Positions 42,998 through 51,086 of a stretch of DNA of 64,000 bases are shown in pieces. A model generated the notes under the pieces. That model searched no databases. It had not been told where the DNA came from and saw only the letters and a program-made list of their open reading frames with translations. Numbering within the stretch: the stretch's first letter is position 1; every line of letters starts with the position of its first letter. The position numbers and the translations under genes were made by a program. Source of the stretch: Desulfovibrio sp. (GTDB lineage Bacteria > Desulfobacterota > Desulfovibrionia > Desulfovibrionales > Desulfovibrionaceae); the NCBI GenBank assembly GCA_016208105.1, contig JACQYS010000029.1:1-64000 (forward strand), read 5' to 3'.

Positions 42998-44498
42998 TCA
43001 GGCCGGGGGCATCGTTCTCCTGGGAGCTCTGGCTGGTTTTCTGGCTTTCGAAAATCCGTTTGTCCGGCTGCCCGTTCTGGTTTTGGCGATGCCGTGGTCC
43101 CTGGCCGTCTTGGCCAGGCTTGCGGGTAGCGGCAAGCACGCCCTGAAACTGGGCTGGCTCCAGGGCGCGCTTGCAGCTTCGGCCAGCCTGTACTGGATTG
43201 CACTTCCCGTCCATGACTATGGCTATCTTCCCTGGATTCTGGCCGTACCCTGTCCGCTTCTCATGGCGGCTGTGCTCGGGCTCTACCCCGCCCTGTTCTG
43301 CTGGCTGCTCTACTCCACGCGCTCCGCTCTGCGCCCAGCTTTGTGGGGAGCCTTCGCGGGATTGAGCTGGATAGCCATAGAAGCCCTGCGCGGCTGGCTG
43401 TTCTCGGGTTTTCCCTGGCTTCCGTTGGCCGCCACCCTTGCTCCGTGGCCTTTCGCCATTCAGGCGGCCTGCCTGCTCGGTGCCTATGGCCTGTCCGGTA
43501 TTCTCGCCGCCTGCGGGGTGTGGATTTCCGGGCCCGGCCTGGCCAGCCGGCTCCTCTGCCTCACCACCCTGGCAGTCCTGACCGCATATGGGTTCTGGTC
43601 CTTGGCCCAGCCGGTCAAAACCGACGGGGAAATAACCGCGGCCATGATCCAGGGCAACATCGAGCAGGCGGTCAAGTGGGACGCGCAAACCCTGGCCCAA
43701 GCAGTGGGAAAGTACGCCGCCCTTACGGAAACCGTTCTCTCCTCCAAACCCGACATCATCATCTGGCCCGAGACATCCTTGACCTTCTTTGTCCAGGAAC
43801 CAAGCGTGGAATCAAGCCTGGTCAAAATCTTCGCCCGAAAAACGGGCGTCCCCCTGGTGGCCGGAGCTCCGGGATACGAGCGCAGCGGCAAAAACGTGCT
43901 GGTCTTCAACAGGGCGTACCTCATAAGCGCGGACAAACTGGTGGACTATTACGACAAGGAGCATCTGGTTCCCTTCGGTGAATACGCTCCCTTCGGCGAG
44001 GACATCCCCATACTGTCGGGTTTGCTCATGGGGGTTGGCGCGTTCACTCCAGGCAAACGAACAAGCCCGCTAATTGCTGGCCGCCTTGCCATGGGTATGC
44101 TCATCTGCTATGAATCCATCTTTGCGGAACTGGCTCAGGAGCGTGTTCGGTCCGGCGCCAACGTGCTGGTGAACATCTCCAACGACGCCTGGTTCGGCCG
44201 CTCAGCGGCTCCCAGGCAACACCTTGAGCTGGCCGTCCTCCGGGCTGTGGAACAGAACAGGTTTCTCCTGCGCGCCACCAACACCGGCATAACGGCGCTC
44301 ATCGACCCGAAGGGCCGCATAACAAGCGAGACTCCCCTGTTTCAGGAGGCTGCCGTGGCAGTATCCGGAGTCGGACTCATCACGGAAAAGACGCCCTACC
44401 ACCGGCTTTACGGCTGGATTGAGGGTTTGGCCGCTCTTCTGGCCTTGGCCCTTTTCGCAAGGGCGACTCATCTCAAGAAACGCACACGCGGCGAATAA
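42975..44498 (+). CDS. lnt: apolipoprotein N-acyltransferase
   Basis: The 507-residue inner-membrane enzyme adds the third acyl chain to the N-terminal cysteine of lipoproteins. Residues 1-205 contain about six TM helices (ASASLYWIALPVHDYGYLPW, GFPWLPLAATLAPWPFAIQ). The nitrilase-like domain has the catalytic set IIWPETSLTFF (Glu), the lysine in the following segments, and GMLICYESIFAELAQERV (Cys), then NISNDAWFGRSAAPRQHLEL. A last TM helix is at 482-500. Length and order are normal. It overlaps corC and is followed three bases after its stop by prfB. Confidence 0.96.
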   Translation: MIRLLRPNQAGGIVLLGALAGFLAFENPFVRLPVLVLAMPWSLAVLARLAGSGKHALKLGWLQGALAASASLYWIALPVHDYGYLPWILAVPCPLLMAAVLGLYPALFCWLLYSTRSALRPALWGAFAGLSWIAIEALRGWLFSGFPWLPLAATLAPWPFAIQAACLLGAYGLSGILAACGVWISGPGLASRLLCLTTLAVLTAYGFWSLAQPVKTDGEITAAMIQGNIEQAVKWDAQTLAQAVGKYAALTETVLSSKPDIIIWPETSLTFFVQEPSVESSLVKIFARKTGVPLVAGAPGYERSGKNVLVFNRAYLISADKLVDYYDKEHLVPFGEYAPFGEDIPILSGLLMGVGAFTPGKRTSPLIAGRLAMGMLICYESIFAELAQERVRSGANVLVNISNDAWFGRSAAPRQHLELAVLRAVEQNRFLLRATNTGITALIDPKGRITSETPLFQEAAVAVSGVGLITEKTPYHRLYGWIEGLAALLALALFARATHLKKRTRGE

Positions 44499-44500
44499 AT

Positions 44501-45617
44501 ATGGCACTCCTACAATATCCCGATCTCAAATCCCAGGCCAAGGACATCCAGGATCAATTCGACTCCCTTTGGGGGCGACTTTGACTTGGACGGCAAAAAG
44601 CTCCGTCTGGAAGCCATAGAAGCCGAGCTTTCCAAACCGGATGCCTGGCAGAATCCCGAACTCCTTACTCCTTTTTTGCGTGAAAAAGCCGACCTGACCG
44701 GCAAGGTCGCAAGCTTCGAGGCCCTTCTGAAGTCCCGCGAGGACATGGAAGAGTGGCTGCTCATGGCCCAGGAGGACCCTGGCCAGGAGATGCTGCAGGC
44801 CTTGGCGGATCAGCTCGGACATCTGGGCAAGCTGGTGCAGGATGCGGAACTGGCCACCCTGCTCTCCGGAGCGGAGGACGCCTCGGGCGCCATCCTGGAA
44901 ATCCATCCGGGAGCGGGCGGCACCGAGGCCCAGGATTGGGCCGAGATGCTCCTTCGCCTCTACCGCCGCTGGTGCGAGCGCCACGAGTTCGGCGTGGATG
45001 TTCTGGACTTTCTTCCCGGCGACGAGGCCGGGGTGAAATCCGTGACGCTTCAGGTGAACGGCGCATACGCCTACGGTTTTTTGAAGGCCGAAAAGGGCAT
45101 CCACCGGCTTATACGCATTTCCCCCTTCGACTCCTCGGGCAGGCGGCACACGTCGTTCGCTTCCGTGGACGTCTATCCCGACGCCGGGGCCGACATCCAG
45201 ATCGAGGTCAAGGAAGAGGACATCCGCGTCGACGTCTTCAGGGCCAGCGGCCCGGGCGGCCAGCACGTCAACAAGACCAGCTCCGCCATCCGCATCACCC
45301 ACATGCCCTCGGGCATCGTGGTCCAGTGCCAGAACGAAAAGAGCCAGCACCGCAACCGCGAATCCGCCATGAAGGTGCTCAAGGCCAGGCTCTACGATCT
45401 TGAGATAAAAAAACAGCAGGCCCTGCGCCAGGCCGAGTACGACTCCAAGGAAGCCATCGGCTTTGGCAGCCAGATCCGCACCTACACCATGCAGCCGTAC
45501 CGTCTGGTCAAGGACCACCGTACCGGCAGCGAAGCGGGCAATGTGGAAGCCGTGCTCGACGGCGACATCGACACCTTCATCCGCGACTATCTCCTCCACT
45601 TCCATGCGGGAAAATAG
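44501..45617 (+). CDS. prfB: peptide chain release factor 2 with programmed +1 frameshift
   Basis: Translation from ATG 44501 runs 27 codons to an in-frame TGA at 44582-44584. The site reads TGG GGG CGA CTT TGA C, the classic RF2 autoregulatory shift with an internal Shine-Dalgarno-like GGGGG; slipping at CTT to frame +1 continues GAC TTG GAC to the stop at 45617. The product carries the SPF anticodon-like tripeptide (ISPFDSSGRRHTSF) that reads UGA/UAA and the GGQ loop SGPGGQHVNKTSS. When RF2 is scarce the TGA is not terminated and shift occurs. It is followed by a GGDEF gene overlapping by 14 bases. Confidence 0.97.
44570..44585 (+). promoter_or_regulatory. RF2 programmed frameshift site
   Basis: GGGGG at 44571-44575, a three-base spacer, then CTTTGAC at 44579-44585. 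Its geometry is the same as in E. coli prfB. Confidence 0.95.
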
Positions 45618-46473
45618 CAGCCACCGCGCCGCTTTCGCTGAAGACAGGCAGGCCATCCTGGAAGAAATCGCCAGGTTGCGGGAAGCCCTGGCCAAAAAAG
45701 GCCGGTCCACCCTTAGCGGCTGCCCGGACGGGCTTATCATAGCCCGGCTGTGCTCGGGGCTGACCATGGCGGATTGGAAGGAGCTCGTGCATGATGGCCA
45801 CTTCATCAACTGGCTGGCCCTGCCCGCATCCGGCGATGCCACGCCGCATCTGGCCAGCATCCAGCGGACCCTGGAAGAACTGGCGCACCAGACCCGGCAC
45901 GACCCCCTCACCGGGCTTGCCAACCGGCGCGCTTTTGAAAAGAATCTGAAGCTGGAGCTTGAACGCGCCTATCGAAGCGGCAGCAGCCTCTCCCTGGCAA
46001 TCCTTGATCTGGACGACTTCAAGGCGGTCAACGACACCTACGGACATCTCTGCGGCGACCGCGTTCTCATGGGCATTGCGGCGGCGCTTTTGGGCCACAA
46101 GCGCGGTTACGACATGGCGGCGCGCATAGGCGGCGAGGAATTCGCGCTCATCCTGCCCGGTTCGGGCCTCATGCAGGCCGAGTCGTCCCTGGAGCGATTG
46201 CTGAACGAATCCCGCGAGCACAAGGTGACCTGCGAAGGCGTGGACGAACCGGTGGGGGTTACCTGTTCCGTCGGACTTGTCTGCACCAAGGGGAAGATGC
46301 CCCTTTCAGTGGATCGCTTTGTCGATCTGGCCGACAAGGCCCTCTATGAGGCCAAGGCCCAGGGCAAGAACCGCATCGTCAAAGCCCCCATCCCCGATCT
46401 TATGGAAACTCCCCAGGCAACCCTGGTCCATGCCCAGGAGAAACAGTTCCTGTTCACGGGGCCGGACACATGA
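45604..46473 (+). CDS. GGDEF-domain diguanylate cyclase
   Basis: I start at ATG 45604, inside the last codons of prfB (14-base overlap); 289 residues. The first 110 residues are an uncharacterised helical sensor/linker. The GGDEF domain follows (HDPLTGLANRRAFEKNL, then LAILDLDDFKAVNDTYGH) with active site RIGGEEF; the GGEEF variant is catalytically competent in the family. RGYD lies five residues before it and is an intact I-site for product inhibition. No membrane helix is visible. The stop overlaps the minD/flhG start by four bases, suggesting the cyclase acts in the same process as that ATPase. Confidence 0.9.
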   Translation: MRENSSHRAAFAEDRQAILEEIARLREALAKKGRSTLSGCPDGLIIARLCSGLTMADWKELVHDGHFINWLALPASGDATPHLASIQRTLEELAHQTRHDPLTGLANRRAFEKNLKLELERAYRSGSSLSLAILDLDDFKAVNDTYGHLCGDRVLMGIAAALLGHKRGYDMAARIGGEEFALILPGSGLMQAESSLERLLNESREHKVTCEGVDEPVGVTCSVGLVCTKGKMPLSVDRFVDLADKALYEAKAQGKNRIVKAPIPDLMETPQATLVHAQEKQFLFTGPDT

Positions 46474-47297
46474 GCCAAGAAACAGTCAATCCCCTCTCCA
46501 CCCTCTCCATCTCCATCCTTTCCGGCAAAGGCGGCGTCGGCAAGACGAATCTGGCCCTGAACCTGGCCTACGCCCTGTACAAGGCCAACCACAAAATGCT
46601 GGTCATGGACTTTGACGTGGGCCTTGCCAACGTCGATGTTCTCCTGGGCGTTTCCCCGGAAAAGAACCTCCAGGATCTTTTGAAGCCCGGAGTACTGCCC
46701 GCGGATGTCGTGGCCCCGGTGGAACCCGGCGGTTTCGACTTCCTTCCCGCGGCCAGCGGCGTGCCGGAACTTCTTGAGCTCGACGAGGACATGCGCGATT
46801 CTGTTTTCACCAAGCTCAATACGGTGCTTGGCGAATACGACTACATACTCTTCGATCTCGGGGCTGGCATAGGCAAGACCGTGCTCTCCCTGGCCTCCAT
46901 GACCCGCATGCGCATTCTGGTGGTCACCCCTGAGCCCACGTCCCTCACGGATGGCTACGCGGTCATCAAGGTCCTGAAAAACCAGTACAATATCAAAGAC
47001 TTCCAGGTGGTGGTCAACCAGGCAACCAACGCCAAGGAAGCCCAGACAACCTTTGACCGTCTGCACGGGGCCTGCAAGCGTTTCCTCGATCTGGACATCG
47101 CCTACATGGGCGCGGTTCACACGGACCCCAATGTTCCCGATGCGGTGCGCCGGCAGGTGCCGCTCATCAAATACGCCCCGCAGTGCCGGGCTTCCCAGGA
47201 CATCTTGAGTTTGGCCATCAAAATCGGGCGGCACCGGGCCGAATCAAAGTCGCATCTCAAGATGAAGTCTATTTTAAAAAAAATAACGCATGCTTAA
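46470..47297 (+). CDS. MinD/ParA-family ATPase, FlhG-like
   Basis: The 275-residue P-loop ATPase has the deviant Walker A KGGVGKT (20-26), the switch-like DFDVGLANVDVLLG and ILFDLGAGIGKTVLSL. DxGLANxDVLLG is typical of FlhG/YlxH, which sets flagellar number and position, more than of cell-division MinD. A C-terminal basic stretch (RHRAESKSHLKMKSILKKI) could be the membrane-binding helix. It overlaps the upstream cyclase gene by four bases. No flagellar or min genes are adjacent, so which of the two roles it has remains open. Confidence 0.85.
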   Translation: MSQETVNPLSTLSISILSGKGGVGKTNLALNLAYALYKANHKMLVMDFDVGLANVDVLLGVSPEKNLQDLLKPGVLPADVVAPVEPGGFDFLPAASGVPELLELDEDMRDSVFTKLNTVLGEYDYILFDLGAGIGKTVLSLASMTRMRILVVTPEPTSLTDGYAVIKVLKNQYNIKDFQVVVNQATNAKEAQTTFDRLHGACKRFLDLDIAYMGAVHTDPNVPDAVRRQVPLIKYAPQCRASQDILSLAIKIGRHRAESKSHLKMKSILKKITHA

Positions 47298-47402
47298 CTT
47301 GACGGCACCTTTAGTATCCGCAATACATACAAAAACCGACTGCTGTATTTGAAACCATCGCGCCATCCGGAACAATCAGGATGGCCGGAAACGGAGGCTG
47401 TC

Positions 47403-47678
47403 ATGAACAAGAGCGAACTCATCAACGCCCTGGCCGAAAGCCGCGACATCCACATCGATGAAGCCTCGGCAGTGGTCAACTCGTTCATCGACTCCATTAA
47501 AAGCGCCCTTGTCGACGGGGACCGCGTGGAGATTCGTGGATTCGGCAGCTTCAAGGTCAAGGGATACAAAGGCTACACCGGCCGCAATCCGAAATCCGGC
47601 GAAGTGGTGGATGTGGCTCCCAAACGCCTGCCATTTTTCAGGCCAGGCAAGGAACTCAAGGAATTTCTCAACAAGTAG
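47403..47678 (+). CDS. HU/IHF-family DNA-binding protein
   Basis: The start is ATG 47403 with GGAGG close upstream; 91 residues. The sequence MNKSELINALAESRDIHIDEA, IEIRGFGSFKVK-like core (VEIRGFGSFKVKGYKGYTGR) and NPKSGEVVDVAPKRLPFFRPG are the HU beta-arm and body. The RNPKSGE-type arm with Pro is the DNA-intercalating tip. It organises the nucleoid and is likely a homodimer. It is followed after eight bases by the selenoprotein gene in the same direction, so the two are probably cotranscribed. Confidence 0.95.
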   Translation: MNKSELINALAESRDIHIDEASAVVNSFIDSIKSALVDGDRVEIRGFGSFKVKGYKGYTGRNPKSGEVVDVAPKRLPFFRPGKELKEFLNK

Positions 47679-47686
47679 GACTTTTC

Positions 47687-48589
47687 ATGCGTTTTCTTTC
47701 GGCGCTTCTCGTAGCGTTGTTTGCTTGTATTGGATTTACGGCCTCCGCCCAGGCAGAACCGGTTGTTTCCATAGTATTCTCGGGTAATTCCTGGGGCTAT
47801 CTCAAACCTTGCCCCACCTGAGGTAACCGCACCCTAGGCGGGCTGGCCCGGCGGGCCAGCGCATTCACCAAGTTGCGTTCCCAGGAGAGCGCCAAAGGGC
47901 AGACGCTCTTTATTGCGGGGCCCTACGAGTTTATTTCCGACGACGGCAAGGACCACGCCCTGCCCGATGCTTTCGTGCCCCTGGTCAAGGCGTATGAAAG
48001 CCTCGGATATGACGCCGGCGCGGTCTCCCCGGCCGAGGCCGCGAAACTCGCGAGCCTGAAAACCGCTGCTCCGAAAGGTTGGCAGGTCCTGGACCAGAAG
48101 GAACCCAGGACCGTCATCCTGGACAGCCCCAAGGGAAAGGTCGGCGTCGTGTTTTTCCCTGAGACCAAGAAGGTGGGCGACGACCCGGACCAGCAGGCCA
48201 TCCAGGCCATCGGCCGCGCCATCAAGGAGCTCAGGCCCCAAGTGAAGCTGGTGGTGGGCGTGAGCCCCTGGGGCGTCCAGACGGAATCCGACTTTTTGGA
48301 GAAATCCAAGCCGGATCTCGACATCCTGCTCGGCAGCGGCGGAGGCGTTGGTTTTTCCGGCAAACCGGCTGAAGGCGGCAAGGTCTTATGGGTGCATACC
48401 TACTCGAAGGGCAAGGCCATCTACACCGTTGACGTGCTTGCCTGGCCGGGAGAAAAGGGATTCAAGTGGGAGCCTGGCACGAATTTCACCACCCAGGCTA
48501 TGGTGCTGGACGACACGTACACTCCTGATCCGGGCATTGAGCAACTGCTCCAGAACGTCCCGGACCCTGGCGACAAGCAAGCGAAATAG
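47687..48589 (+). CDS. exported selenoprotein candidate with CxxU motif and metallophosphatase-like GGLARR segment
   Basis: Translation from ATG 47687 (AGGA upstream) meets TGA at codon 45 (47819-47821) and then stays open in the same frame to 48589, for 300 residues if UGA is read as selenocysteine. Residues 1-23 are a signal peptide ending AQA. The UGA lies in KPCPTU (CxxU, Cys42-Sec45), a redox-type motif, followed by GNRTLGGLARRA, a segment typical of 5'-nucleotidase/metallophosphatase-like proteins that normally have Cys near here. A perfect hairpin follows the UGA (see 47842-47860). Downstream sequence (VVGVSPWGVQTESDF, LDILLGSGGGVGF) is fully coding in style. The function is unknown, presumably periplasmic. 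Confidence 0.85.
47842..47860 (+). promoter_or_regulatory. candidate bacterial SECIS hairpin
   Basis: GCTGGCCC (47842-47849) pairs perfectly with GGGCCAGC (47853-47860) around the loop GGC. The loop begins 28 bases after the UGA, inside the range used by SelB, and opens with G as bacterial SECIS elements require. It lies in coding sequence. Confidence 0.75.
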
Positions 48590-48638
48590 GCCTGTAACGG
48601 GCCTCTAATTGCTCAAGAAAGCTTATTTGGAGGGGAGC

Positions 48639-49520
48639 ATGCAGTTTACCGGAGCTTTCACCGCGCTCGTCACTCCGTTCAAGAACGGGCGGGTGGACGA
48701 AGAAGCCTACCGCGCGCACATAGAGTGGCAGATCGAGCAGGGAATAGACGGCATGGTGCCTTGCGGCACCACCGGGGAGTCCGCCACCCTGTCCCATGCT
48801 GAGCATGCCCAGGTCATCAAGATTTGCGTCGACCAGGTGAAAGGCCGGGTGCCTGTTCTGGCCGGGGCTGGTTCCAACAACACCACCGAGGCCATTGAAC
48901 TCACCAGGGTGGCCAAACAGGCTGGAGCCGACGGCGCCCTGCACATCACCCCCTACTACAACAAGCCCACCCAGGCCGGGCTTATCGCGCACTTCGCGGC
49001 CATCGCCAAGGAAGTGTCCATGCCCTTTATCGTCTACAACGTTCCAGGGCGGACCTCGGTGAACCTGCTTCCCCAGACCCTGGCCGCCATGAAGAAGCAG
49101 ATTCCCGAAGTGGTCGGCGTCAAGGAAGCCACCGGCAACCTGTGCCAGATTTCCGATGTCATCGAGTTCTGCGGCAAGGACTTCATCATTCTTTCGGGAG
49201 ACGACTTCACGGTGCTGCCCACCCTGGCCATCGGCGGGCACGGCGTGATCTCGGTGGTCTCCAACGTGGCCCCGGCTATGATGCGCAAGCTCTGCAAGGC
49301 CTGGCGCAAGGGCGACACCGCCAAGGCGCGCAAGCTTCACTACAAGCTCGCCCCGCTCAACCGGGCCATGTTCATCGAGACCAACCCGGTTCCGGCCAAG
49401 ACCGCCCTTGGGCTCATGGGACGCATGACATCTGAACTGCGTCTTCCCATGGTGAACATGTCCAAGGACTCGGAAGCCAAACTCGTCGAGATTCTCAAGA
49501 GTTCCGGCATCTTGAAATAA
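48639..49520 (+). CDS. dapA: 4-hydroxy-tetrahydrodipicolinate synthase
   Basis: The start is ATG 48639 after AGGGGAG; 293 residues. DapA condenses pyruvate with aspartate semialdehyde, the first committed step to diaminopimelate and lysine. Key residues are visible: VPCGTTGESATL (40-51), YNVPGRTS with Tyr133, and the Schiff-base Lys162 in VVGVKEATG. The family length is normal. The upstream substrate path begins with lysC at 26239. A hairpin terminator follows; the reading frame is preceded by the selenoprotein gene after about 50 bases. Confidence 0.97.
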   Translation: MQFTGAFTALVTPFKNGRVDEEAYRAHIEWQIEQGIDGMVPCGTTGESATLSHAEHAQVIKICVDQVKGRVPVLAGAGSNNTTEAIELTRVAKQAGADGALHITPYYNKPTQAGLIAHFAAIAKEVSMPFIVYNVPGRTSVNLLPQTLAAMKKQIPEVVGVKEATGNLCQISDVIEFCGKDFIILSGDDFTVLPTLAIGGHGVISVVSNVAPAMMRKLCKAWRKGDTAKARKLHYKLAPLNRAMFIETNPVPAKTALGLMGRMTSELRLPMVNMSKDSEAKLVEILKSSGILK

Positions 49521-49540
49521 TCTTCCCATTTTCAGCGCAG

Positions 49541-49573
49541 AAGGCCGGCCGCGACAAGCGGCCGGCCTTCTTT
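49541..49573. terminator. bidirectional terminator between dapA and the cupin gene
   Basis: AAGGCCGGCCGC (49541-49552) pairs with GCGGCCGGCCTT (49558-49569) around GACAA; CTTTG follows on the plus strand. It can serve both convergent genes. Confidence 0.8.
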
Positions 49574-49584
49574 GTTCTACGCCG

Positions 49585-50043
49585 TTACTTCACCATGTTC
49601 GCGTCGCCGCCCGGGGGAAGTTGCGGCGTGTAGATGGAGAGAAAACGCATGTTCTCATTGAGTGCCCGCGTGTCGTGGACCACGCCGCGAGGATTCACGT
49701 GAACATCCCCCTGCTTTACCGCCACCCATTGGCCATTCAAGAACAACTCCCCGCTGCCCCCAACGACAATGACGATTTCATCAGCTGTGGAGTGATAATG
49801 GGCTCCAGCCGTGAACCCTTTGAGAATCGTCCTGAGCTGTACCTGCGACCTGGGCGATGTGAAGATCGTATCCACATCAATGCTTGGTTTTTCCGGCAAT
49901 TGCCGCTTGGAGTAGTATTGATCAAGGTTAATCAGAAGCGCCTGTTCCGGTTTGGAATCAATGAGCCCTTTGGGAATTACCTGGGCAGAAGCAGGGACGG
50001 CAACAAGAAGCGCGAGCATGGCAAGACCAATCATTTTCTTCAT
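49585..50043 (-). CDS. periplasmic cupin-domain protein
   Basis: The 152-residue protein begins MKKMIGLAMLALLVAVPASA, a signal peptide with cleavage after ASA. The cupin barrel follows with the first motif GFTAGAHYHSTADEIVIVVGGSG (G-x5-H-x-H-x4-E) and the second GDVHVNPRGVVHD (G-x5-P-x-G-x2-H/N), which supply three His and one Glu for a metal. It would be a small metal-bound enzyme or binding protein in the periplasm; the reaction is not predicted. It stands alone on the reverse strand with a long upstream region. Confidence 0.85.
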   Translation of the reverse strand: MKKMIGLAMLALLVAVPASAQVIPKGLIDSKPEQALLINLDQYYSKRQLPEKPSIDVDTIFTSPRSQVQLRTILKGFTAGAHYHSTADEIVIVVGGSGELFLNGQWVAVKQGDVHVNPRGVVHDTRALNENMRFLSIYTPQLPPGGDANMVK

Positions 50044-50437
50044 GCGGTTCTCCCTTCGTTACTTGTTGTCTGGCCATGAGCCGATAACGGACTCCATATT
50101 CCACTGACGATGCCTTGCCTGTCTCACTGAACGCACCTCCTGGATAGCCGTTTGGCCTCAAAAGGCATTTATGCGGGTTAATGGGCTGAATTTCCGTCGG
50201 GAAATGCAACTTCAGACATCTTAGGGCATCCTCGTGAAGTGCATTGTTGCCTGTTGCAAGATGCCAATCGGTTTCGTATAGCTACCCCCGGTCGGCAGTT
50301 CACCCAGGCGTCGCCGCCCCTTACGGGGAGCTAAACCTGCCATTTCCTCTTCGATCGACACCTTATCCCGTGCCGAGTCGGAAGACGGCGACCACCGGCA
50401 ATCCATTCCTGGATAGGCGCGCTTGCGAGGATAAGCG
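50044..50437. other. divergent intergenic region, no supported gene
   Basis: About 390 bases separate the cupin gene and the DUF2087 gene. A reverse frame (50221-50568) overlaps the DUF2087 start and lacks a ribosome site. No clear promoter pair or RNA was recognised. Confidence 0.35.
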
Positions 50438-51019
50438 ATGTCTAGAACTCCCCTTCCCTTACACGTTGAGGACATCTCCGCCATGGCACGCTCCTTGCGC
50501 GACCAGCTCAGTGCGTGCGATTCCACGCCTGGCCATGTGGAGCTTTTGAACATGCTGGCCCGGTCCACCGGCTACCGGAACTTCCAGCATTTCCGGGCGA
50601 TTGCTGAAGGGCAAACCCGCCTCGCTCCCCCTGATCAGCGTACACCGAACGACGATTCGGCAGGCAACAAAAGCGAAGTTGCCACCGTTGATTCGGCCAA
50701 AGTGCAGCGCGTGGCGCGCTACTTCAATCCGGGCGGGCAACTGATACGCTGGCCTGGAAAGTACAGCCACCGCGAGCCCTGCCTATGGGTACTGTGGTCA
50801 CGATTCCCGGCCCGCCAGGACATGACCGAAAAGCAGGTGAACGAGCTGCTTCTGGCTGGCCACCTGTTCGGTGACCACGCCCTGCTCCGCCGAGAGATGT
50901 TCGACCGTGGGATGCTGTCCCGAACGCCCGACGGCCGGGTCTATCGGCGCATCGAACAGGAGCCTTCACCCGAAGCCCTGGCCTTGCTCCAGATTCTGAG
51001 CGAACGCCAGACCAACTAA
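50438..51019 (+). CDS. DUF2087 domain protein
   Basis: The ATG at 50438 has GAGGA upstream; 193 residues. The C-terminal half matches DUF2087: VARYFNPGGQLIRWPGKYSH, CLWVLWSRFPARQDMTEKQV and HALLRREMFDRGMLSRTPDG, ending with YRRIEQEP. The N-terminal 90 residues (ISAMARSLRDQLSACDSTPG, MLARSTGYRNFQHF) are helical and may bind DNA. DUF2087 often forms the C-terminal part of ArsR/MarR-like regulators, so a regulatory role is plausible but unproven. The gene is monocistronic with a strong terminator. Confidence 0.85.
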   Translation: MSRTPLPLHVEDISAMARSLRDQLSACDSTPGHVELLNMLARSTGYRNFQHFRAIAEGQTRLAPPDQRTPNDDSAGNKSEVATVDSAKVQRVARYFNPGGQLIRWPGKYSHREPCLWVLWSRFPARQDMTEKQVNELLLAGHLFGDHALLRREMFDRGMLSRTPDGRVYRRIEQEPSPEALALLQILSERQTN

Positions 51020-51031
51020 ATCCAAACAAAA

Positions 51032-51060
51032 AAGCCCGGAGCGGTTACCGCTCCGGGCTT
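51032..51060. terminator. bidirectional terminator between DUF2087 and ppaC
   Basis: AAGCCCGGAGCGG (51032-51044) pairs perfectly with CCGCTCCGGGCTT (51048-51060). On the reverse strand it runs into TTTTTTGTTT. Confidence 0.88.
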
Positions 51061-51086
51061 CATCATTTCGCTAAGTCTTGGTGCTA

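Noticed and set aside
44501-44584. prfB as a pseudogene broken by an early TGA
   Set aside because: The TGA sits exactly in the conserved RF2 frameshift site, so it is functional regulation.
47687-47821. The selenoprotein candidate as an ordinary nonsense pseudogene
   Set aside because: The CxxU context, conserved segment after the UGA, in-range perfect hairpin and intact downstream frame argue against decay, though it is not excluded.
50484-50498. Perfect-looking sigma-54 -24/-12 sequence (TGGCACG-N4-TTGC)
   Set aside because: It lies within the first codons of the DUF2087 gene and encodes conserved-looking residues; no gene start follows at a suitable distance, so it is probably coincidental.
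50221-50568. 115-codon reverse frame between the cupin and DUF2087 genes
   Set aside because: It overlaps the DUF2087 start, lacks a ribosome site and shows no recognisable motif.
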